Below are positions 55,858 to 64,000 of a stretch of DNA of 64,000 bases, piece after piece; position 1 is the stretch's first letter, and every line of letters starts with the position of its first letter. The position numbers and the translations under genes are program-made. The notes beneath the pieces are model-generated. The model was given only the letters and a program-made list of their open reading frames with translations, did not search any database and was not told the origin of the DNA. Origin of the DNA: Bradyrhizobium yuanmingense (GTDB lineage: Bacteria > Pseudomonadota > Alphaproteobacteria > Rhizobiales > Xanthobacteraceae); NCBI RefSeq assembly GCF_029167105.1, contig NZ_JARFML010000009.1, forward strand, positions 124,001 through 188,000. Reading direction: 5' to 3'.

Positions 55858-58536
55858 TTACGCGCCCGCCATCGCTTTTTCGATCGCGCTCAAGGCCTCG
55901 GAGGCCTTGGCGCCATCGGGGCCGCCTGCCTGGGCCATGTCGGGCCGGCCGCCGCCGCCCTTGCCGCCGAGCGCCTCGGAGGCGATGCGCACGAGATTCA
56001 CAGCGTTGAAGCGCGCGGTGAGGTCCTGGGTGACGCCGACCACAATTCCGGCCTTGCCGTCTTCGGTGACGCCGACGATGGCGACCACGCCCGAGCCGAT
56101 CTGCTTCTTGCCGTCATCGGCAAGGCTCTTGAGATCCTTCATCTCGATGCCTTCCACGGCGCGCGCCATCAGCTTGACGCCGCCGGCCTCGCGCACGCCC
56201 GACGCTGCGCCGTTGCCGGCGGCGGCGCCGCCGCCCATCGCCAGCTTCTTGCGGGCGTCGGAGAGCTCGCGCTCGAGCTTCTTGCGTTCCTCCATCAGCG
56301 CCGAGATGCGCGCCGGCACGTCGTCGAGCGAGGTGCGCAGCTCGTTCGCCGCAACCTTTGCCAGCGCCATGGTGTCGTTGGCATGTTTTCGCGCGTAGTT
56401 GCCCGTCAGCGCCTCGATGCGGCGCACGCCGGAGGCGACTGCGCTTTCGCTCGTGACCGTGATCAGTCCGATATCGCCGGTGCGCTTCACATGGGTGCCG
56501 CCGCAGAGCTCGACCGACCAGCCGAGCGCGTTGGCGCCTCGCTCGCGCGCGGTCCTGCCCATCGAGACGACGCGGACCTCGTCGCCGTATTTCTCGCCGA
56601 ACAGCGCGCGCGCCCCGGCCTCGCGGGCCTCATCCACGCCCATGACGCGCGTGGTGACCTCGTCGTTCTCCAGCACCACGTCGTTGGCGATGTCCTCGAC
56701 GCGGGCGAGCTCCTCGGCCGTGATCGGCTTCGGATGCACGAAGTCGAAGCGCAGCCGGTCCGGCGCAACCATCGAGCCGCGCTGGGCAATGTGATCGCCG
56801 AGCACCTGGCGCAGCGCCTCGTGGATGATGTGGGTCGCCGAGTGATGGGCGCGGATGGTCGAGCGCCTGGAATGATCGACCTCGAGCTGCAGCGCCGTGC
56901 CGAGCTTCACTTCGCCACTCTCGACCGTGCCGATATGGACGAAGAGATCGCCGAGCTTCTTCTGCGTGTCGGTGACGCGGACCTTGATGCCGCCCTCGCC
57001 CGAGAGCGCGCCGGTGTCGCCGACCTGGCCGCCGGACTCCGCATAAAACGGCGTCTGGTTCAGCACGATCGCGCCCGTCTCGCCGGCCTTGAGGCTCGTG
57101 ACCTCGGCGCCGTCCTTCACCAGCGCCGAGACCACGCCCTCGGCGCTCTCGGTCTCGTAGCCCAGGAATTCGGTGGCTCCGAGCTTTTCGCGCAGCGGGA
57201 ACCAGATCGCCTCGGAGGCCGCCTCGCCCGAGCCCTTCCAGGACTCGCGCGCCTTGGCCTTCTGACGCTCCATCGCGTCGGTGAACGCCGCCTGGTCGAC
57301 GCCGATGCCGCGCGACTTCAGCGCGTCCTGCGTCAGGTCGAGCGGGAAACCGTAGGTGTCGTACAGCGTGAAGGCGACGTCGCCGTCGAACATGTCGCCT
57401 TTCTTCAAGGAAGCGCTCTTCTCGTCCAGGATCGCCAAGCCGCGCGAAAGAGTCTTGCGGAAGCGGGTCTCTTCCAGCCGCAGCGTTTCCTCGATCAGCT
57501 TTTCCGCGCGCATCAATTCCGGATAGGCCTGGCCCATCTCGCGCACCAGCGCCCAGACCAGCCGGTGCATCAGCGGCTCCTTGGCACCCAAGAGCTGCGC
57601 ATGGCGCATCGCGCGGCGCATGATCCGGCGCAGCACATAGCCGCGGCCCTCGTTCGAGGGCAGCACGCCATCGGAGACCAGGAAGGCGGAGGAGCGCAAG
57701 TGATCGGCGATGACGCGGAACGAGGCGACGTTCTGCTCGTTCGGGCCGCTGCCGAGCGCGGACGAGGTCGCGTCGATCAGGTTCTTGAACAGGTCGGTCT
57801 CGAACACGCTCTCGACGCCCTGGAGGATGCAGGCCATGCGCTCCAGGCCCATGCCGGTGTCGATCGAGGGACGCGGCAGATTAACGCGCTCCTCCTTCGT
57901 CACCTGCTCGTATTGCATGAACACGAGATTCCAGAATTCGAGGAAGCGGTCGCCGTCCTCTTCCGGCGAGCCGGGAGGGCCGCCCCAGATGTGCTCGCCG
58001 CGGTCGATGAAGATCTCCGAGCACGGGCCGCACGGCCCGGTGTCGCCCATCGCCCAGAAATTGTCCGAGGTCGGGATGCGGATGATGCGGTCCTCGGAGA
58101 AGCCCGCGATCTTCTTCCAGAGCCCTGCCGCCTCGTCGTCGGTGTGATAGACCGTGACGAGCAGCTTGTCCTTCTTCAGCCCGAACTCGGTCGTGATCAG
58201 CTTCCAGGCGAGCTCGATCGCGCGCTCCTTGAAGTAGTCGCCGAACGAGAAATTGCCGAGCATCTCGAAGAAGGTGAGATGGCGTGCGGTGTAGCCGACA
58301 TTGTCGAGGTCGTTGTGTTTGCCGCCGGCGCGCACGCATTTCTGCGAGGTGGTGGCGCGCTGATAGGGCCGCTTCTCGACGCCGGTGAAGACGTTCTTGA
58401 ACTGCACCATGCCGGCATTGGTGAACATCAAGGTCGGGTCGTTGCGCGGCACGAGCGGCGAGGACGGCACGATCTCGTGGCCGTTCTCGGCAAAGAAGTT
58501 CAGAAAGGTCGACCTGATCTCGTTGACGCCGCTCAT
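55858..58536 (-). CDS. alaS: Alanyl-tRNA synthetase
   Basis: This 892-residue class II synthetase charges tRNA-Ala. Domain order is catalytic (about 1-440: [55 protein letters not shown]), editing (about 550-710: [26 protein letters not shown]) and C-terminal DHHA1 (about 750-892). ATG 58536 gives the usual MSGVNEIR start; an ATG two codons earlier is possible. The ion-channel gene follows within 10 bases. Confidence 0.98.
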   Translation of the reverse strand: MSGVNEIRSTFLNFFAENGHEIVPSSPLVPRNDPTLMFTNAGMVQFKNVFTGVEKRPYQRATTSQKCVRAGGKHNDLDNVGYTARHLTFFEMLGNFSFGDYFKERAIELAWKLITTEFGLKKDKLLVTVYHTDDEAAGLWKKIAGFSEDRIIRIPTSDNFWAMGDTGPCGPCSEIFIDRGEHIWGGPPGSPEEDGDRFLEFWNLVFMQYEQVTKEERVNLPRPSIDTGMGLERMACILQGVESVFETDLFKNLIDATSSALGSGPNEQNVASFRVIADHLRSSAFLVSDGVLPSNEGRGYVLRRIMRRAMRHAQLLGAKEPLMHRLVWALVREMGQAYPELMRAEKLIEETLRLEETRFRKTLSRGLAILDEKSASLKKGDMFDGDVAFTLYDTYGFPLDLTQDALKSRGIGVDQAAFTDAMERQKAKARESWKGSGEAASEAIWFPLREKLGATEFLGYETESAEGVVSALVKDGAEVTSLKAGETGAIVLNQTPFYAESGGQVGDTGALSGEGGIKVRVTDTQKKLGDLFVHIGTVESGEVKLGTALQLEVDHSRRSTIRAHHSATHIIHEALRQVLGDHIAQRGSMVAPDRLRFDFVHPKPITAEELARVEDIANDVVLENDEVTTRVMGVDEAREAGARALFGEKYGDEVRVVSMGRTARERGANALGWSVELCGGTHVKRTGDIGLITVTSESAVASGVRRIEALTGNYARKHANDTMALAKVAANELRTSLDDVPARISALMEERKKLERELSDARKKLAMGGGAAAGNGAASGVREAGGVKLMARAVEGIEMKDLKSLADDGKKQIGSGVVAIVGVTEDGKAGIVVGVTQDLTARFNAVNLVRIASEALGGKGGGGRPDMAQAGGPDGAKASEALSAIEKAMAGA

Positions 58537-58764
58537 GTTCATCCAATCGGGTATGCTTGGGCCCGCTTTTCGCGGTCCAAACCGGACCGTTAAGGCTGAT
58601 ATCTGCGGGCCAAAGCGCTTTTAGACAAGGCCAGCTTCGCTGTCCAGAAACTGTGCAAGGAGATCAGAGGGTTGCCGCAGGCGCGCAATCTCGTTGGATA
58701 GGGCGCGCGGACGCGTTGACAGGCTTGGCTCCCCTGTGGTCTCTACCCATCTGTATCGTACGGC

Positions 58765-58945
58765 CACGTCGGGAGAGACCGGCTACCAATTAGCCGGCGC
58801 CGAAGGAGCAACCGCCCCGGAAACTCTCAGGCAAAAGGACCGCGTGGCTTTGACAGCATCTGGAAAGAGGCGCCGACGGGCTTAAGACCCGGACAGCGTC
58901 CGCCGACGGGATAATACTCTCAGGCACAGCGACAGATGGGGCTTC
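58765..58945 (+). ncRNA. Tandem glycine riboswitch
   Basis: Two glycine aptamers precede gcvT. The first has GGGAGAGACC, GCCGAAGGAGCAA and the CTCTCAGGCAAAAGGACCG core. The second has GAAAGAGGCGCCGACGGG, GCCGACGGGATAAT and ACTCTCAGGCACAGCGACAGA. Such tandem aptamers bind glycine and switch on the gcv operon. The linker between the two aptamers is short, as is usual. The riboswitch ends about 50 bases before the gcvT ATG. Confidence 0.96.
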
Positions 58946-58997
58946 GACTGGTGTCCATCGGGGAATCCTCCCCGGGGAACCGCCGAGGGCCCTCAAG

Positions 58998-60143
58998 ATG
59001 CTAGCGCACGATCAAGACTCCCTGAAACGTACCCCCCTCTACGACCTCCATATGTCCTTAGGCGGCAAGATGGTGCCGTTCGCGGGCTATGACATGCCCG
59101 TGCAGTACCCCGCGGGCGTCTTGAAGGAGCACGTCCATACCCGCACCAAAGCGGGCCTGTTCGACGTCTCCCACATGGGCCAGCTCGCGCTCCGGCCGAA
59201 ATCCGGCAATGTGGAGGACGCTGCCCGCGCGCTGGAGCGGCTGGTGCCGCAGGATATCGTGGCGATCGCCGCGGGGCGGCAGCGCTATGCCCAGTTCACC
59301 AATGACGACGGCGGCATTCTCGACGACCTCATGGTCGCCAATTTCGGCGATCACCTGTTCCTGGTCGTCAACGCCGCCTGCAAGGCCGAGGACGAGGCGC
59401 ATCTGCGCGGCAACCTGTCCGACGCCTGCGTGATCGAGCAGCTTGCCGACCGCGCGCTGATCGCGTTGCAGGGCCCGAAGGCGGAAGCTGTGCTGGCGAA
59501 ATTCTGTGCAGACGCGCCGGCCATGAAATTCATGGACGCCGGCCCGCATGAGGTCGCAGGCATCAAGTGCTTCGTCTCGCGCTCCGGCTACACCGGCGAG
59601 GACGGTTTCGAGATCTCGGTTCCATCCGGCGATGCCGAACGCCTCGCAAAAATGCTGCTGGAAAATTCCGACGTGCTCCCGATTGGCCTCGGGGCCCGCG
59701 ACAGCCTGCGGCTGGAAGCCGGGCTCTGCCTGTACGGCCACGACATCGACACCTCCACCACGCCAGTCGAGGCCGCGCTGGAATGGTCGGTGCAGAAAAG
59801 CCGCCGCACCGGCGGGACGCGCGCCGGCGGCTTTCCCGGCGCTGCGAAGATCCTCGCGCATTTCGATGGCGGCGCATCCCGCCGCCGCGTCGGCTTGCGC
59901 GCCGAGGGCCGCGCGCCGGTGCGCGAGGGCGCGCTGCTGTTTGCGAATGACGCGGGCGGCGAGCCGATCGGACAGGTCACCTCGGGCGGCTTCGGCCCCA
60001 GCCTAAGCGCGCCGGTCGCGATGGGCTACGTGCCCACCGCGTCGAGCGCGCTCGGCACAAAGCTTTTCGCCGAGGTGCGCGGCCAACGGCTGCCCTTGCA
60101 GGTCGCGGCCATGCCCTTCGTCAAGAACACCTACAAACGCTGA
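58998..60143 (+). CDS. gcvT: Glycine cleavage system T protein (aminomethyltransferase)
   Basis: This 381-residue enzyme moves the aminomethyl carbon from lipoyl-GcvH to tetrahydrofolate, releasing ammonia. Motifs are TPLYDLHMSLGGKMVPFAGYDMPVQYP, LFDVSHMGQ, YTGEDGFEISVP and GLGARDSLRLEAGLCLYGHDID, which contains the catalytic Asp region. The gene is under the tandem glycine riboswitch at 58765-58945 and leads the gcvT-gcvH-gcvP operon. Confidence 0.97.
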   Translation: MLAHDQDSLKRTPLYDLHMSLGGKMVPFAGYDMPVQYPAGVLKEHVHTRTKAGLFDVSHMGQLALRPKSGNVEDAARALERLVPQDIVAIAAGRQRYAQFTNDDGGILDDLMVANFGDHLFLVVNAACKAEDEAHLRGNLSDACVIEQLADRALIALQGPKAEAVLAKFCADAPAMKFMDAGPHEVAGIKCFVSRSGYTGEDGFEISVPSGDAERLAKMLLENSDVLPIGLGARDSLRLEAGLCLYGHDIDTSTTPVEAALEWSVQKSRRTGGTRAGGFPGAAKILAHFDGGASRRRVGLRAEGRAPVREGALLFANDAGGEPIGQVTSGGFGPSLSAPVAMGYVPTASSALGTKLFAEVRGQRLPLQVAAMPFVKNTYKR

Positions 60144-60152
60144 GGATTCGAA

Positions 60153-60521
60153 ATGACCACGACGCTGTACACCTCCGATCACGAATGGCTGGCGATCGAC
60201 GGCGATGTCGCCACTGTCGGCATCACCGATTACGCCCAGCAGCAGCTCGGCGACGTCGTGTTCGTCGAACTGCCCAAGGTCGGGCGGAGCTTGAAGAAGG
60301 CCGAAGCCGCCGCCGTCGTCGAGTCCGTCAAGGCGGCCTCCGATGTCTACGCGCCGATCTCGGGTGAAGTGCTCGAGGCCAACGCCGAGCTCGCATCCGA
60401 GCCGGCGCTGGTGAACTCGGACGCGCAGGGCAAGGCCTGGTTCTTCAAGATCAGGATTGCCGACAGAAGCGAGCTCGGCGGCCTCATGGATGAAGCTGCC
60501 TACAAGGCGCATACGGCTTAA
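60153..60521 (+). CDS. gcvH: Glycine cleavage system H protein
   Basis: This 122-residue lipoyl carrier shuttles the aminomethyl group between GcvP and GcvT. The lipoylated Lys is about residue 60 in [14 protein letters not shown]. The ATG is 9 bases after the gcvT stop with GAGGA before it. It is the second gene of the riboswitch-controlled operon. Confidence 0.97.
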   Translation: MTTTLYTSDHEWLAIDGDVATVGITDYAQQQLGDVVFVELPKVGRSLKKAEAAAVVESVKAASDVYAPISGEVLEANAELASEPALVNSDAQGKAWFFKIRIADRSELGGLMDEAAYKAHTA

Positions 60522-60538
60522 ATACGATGGAGCAAGCG

Positions 60539-63406
<2,868 letters not shown>

Positions 63407-63413
63407 GGTTTCG

Positions 63414-63524
63414 TAGGGTGGGTTCGCAGGCGGCGGCGCGAAGCGCTGTCGCCTGCGTAACCCACCACGTCAGCTTTCGCCGAGATAAACAGTTGCGGAT
63501 TACGCCTTCGGCCAATCCACCCCA
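63414..63524. repeat. Dispersed repeat after gcvP (GTAGGGTGGGTT...AACCCACCAC)
   Basis: Arms GTGGGTTCGCAGGC and GCCTGCGTAACCCAC enclose a GCGCGAAGCGC centre. A second part, GCGGATTACGCCTTCGGCCAATCC, follows. It separates the convergent gcvP and last gene, and may end gcv transcription. Confidence 0.75.
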
Positions 63525-63540
63525 CAACAGTGAATGTGTC

Positions 63541-64000
63541 CTAGGGCGCAACCAACAACCGGCGTTCGTCATCCCAGCGCCAAAGCCGTTCGTTGGCGAG
63601 AAGCGTGCCGCCCCACCAGCGCCGAAGCGGATTATGGCGGCAGAAGTCCTCGTCTCCTGCGAGGATCGCCTTGCCGAGATCCGTGAGCGACAAGCGGGAT
63701 TGCTTGTATCGTGCATGACGGAGGGCATCATCATGCATGTCGAGCGTGAACGGTCCCTCCTCCAGGCCGGATACGGCCGGCACCGGGCAGCGCGCAAGTC
63801 CATCGAGCAACGCCCCCACCTCCCAGTAATTGAAGACGCGACACCCGTTGGGCTTCTGGTATCCGGGGAAGACCTCAAAGGGCTGCACTCCGCCCGGCGC
63901 GATCAATTCCAGTACCCGCATTTCCGTGGCTCCAAGGCCACTGGTCACGTTTGGAAGCTCCTCGAGCAGGTCAAGAACACAACGCTCGAGCTGCGGAAGC
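63541..64000 (-). CDS. Partial DUF1835-like protein (C-terminal part)
   Basis: This minus-strand frame is open to the right edge, so about 152 C-terminal residues are visible. The segment PQLERCVLDLLEELPNV then GLGATEMRVLELIAPGG, and the end (LSLTDLGKAILAGDEDF, NPLRRWWGGTLLANERLWRWD), resemble the C-terminal part of DUF1835 domain proteins. The N-terminal domain is outside the window. The in-frame GTG at 63948 is not a likely true start, because coding character continues upstream of it. Confidence 0.75.
   Translation of the reverse strand, partial: LPQLERCVLDLLEELPNVTSGLGATEMRVLELIAPGGVQPFEVFPGYQKPNGCRVFNYWEVGALLDGLARCPVPAVSGLEEGPFTLDMHDDALRHARYKQSRLSLTDLGKAILAGDEDFCRHNPLRRWWGGTLLANERLWRWDDERRLLVAP

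Noticed and set aside
55846..58593. A 915-codon open frame on the plus strand opposite alaS
   Set aside because: It is the mirror of alaS codons in a high-GC genome, rich in His/Arg/Asp/Leu without domain motifs. alaS on the minus strand is certain.
58716..58745. A sigma-70 promoter (TTGACA at 58716) for the gcv operon
   Set aside because: The -35 is perfect, but no acceptable -10 occurs at 16-18 bases (GTCTCT/TCTCTA), so I left it out of the feature list.

Overview
The window is a stretch of alphaproteobacterial chromosome. High GC content, the families present (DUF1476, the monothiol glutaredoxin/BolA pair, NrtA/B/D-type transporters, many TetR regulators) and intergenic palindromic repeats of the kind common in Bradyrhizobium and relatives point to Bradyrhizobiaceae, most likely Bradyrhizobium. 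This assignment is inferred from protein families and repeat style, not from a database search. I see no rRNA, tRNA, insertion sequence, phage gene or CRISPR array. The sequence is housekeeping chromosome with accessory genes scattered between core genes.

Layout. 0-2.3 kb: the end of a NarL-type histidine kinase, its response regulator, a small stress-type gene behind an EcfG-like promoter, and a TetR gene with a possible 33-residue ORF and a palindrome upstream. 2.6-9.2 kb: purB, an M20 amidohydrolase, a frameshifted exported caspase-like gene and an acyl-CoA synthetase. 9.4-16.3 kb: an orphan SecD periplasmic domain, a membrane cNMP-binding protein, murI, an HpaI-type aldolase, an E2-like acyltransferase, rpsD with its terminator, and a threonine aldolase. 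16.4-24.3 kb: two tandem serine-hydrolase paralogues, a macrodomain gene joined to grxD, egtB-egtD, LtrA with a small BamE-like protein, and a BolA gene. 24.4-39.6 kb: purL, purQ, purS and purC on the minus strand, separated by accessory genes (acyltransferase 3, thioesterase, DMT exporter, GFA protein, TetR/RidA pair, VCBS/FG-GAP protein, TctC-type binding protein, CorA).

39.6-46 kb: a DUF1476 gene, then cyanase with an ABC transporter whose operon has a good sigma-54 promoter. A PAS-PAS-AAA+-Fis activator is divergently encoded, and a strong inverted repeat lies between them. This looks like a self-contained cyanate (or nitrate-like anion) uptake and detoxification circuit. 46-49.5 kb: an OsmC, acyl-CoA dehydrogenase and rhodanese operon with a divergent TetR gene. 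49.6-53 kb: a DUF1254/DUF1214 protein, a C-terminal fragment of a TPR protein, and a TrmJ-like methyltransferase fused to a DUF559 nuclease-like domain. 53.3-64 kb: icd, a MlotiK1-like channel, alaS, then a tandem glycine riboswitch driving gcvT-gcvH-gcvP, and a partial gene at the right edge.

Functional links visible in the sequence are purine synthesis (purB, C, S, Q, L), one-carbon/glycine metabolism (gcvTHP under glycine control, threonine aldolase), redox and Fe-S handling (grxD, BolA, ergothioneine) and cyanate nitrogen use. The most noteworthy observations are the sigma-54/cyanate circuit, twin operators over the RidA promoter, the TrmJ-DUF559 fusion, the SecD orphan, the caspase frameshift, and a decayed TctC tail after the VCBS gene.
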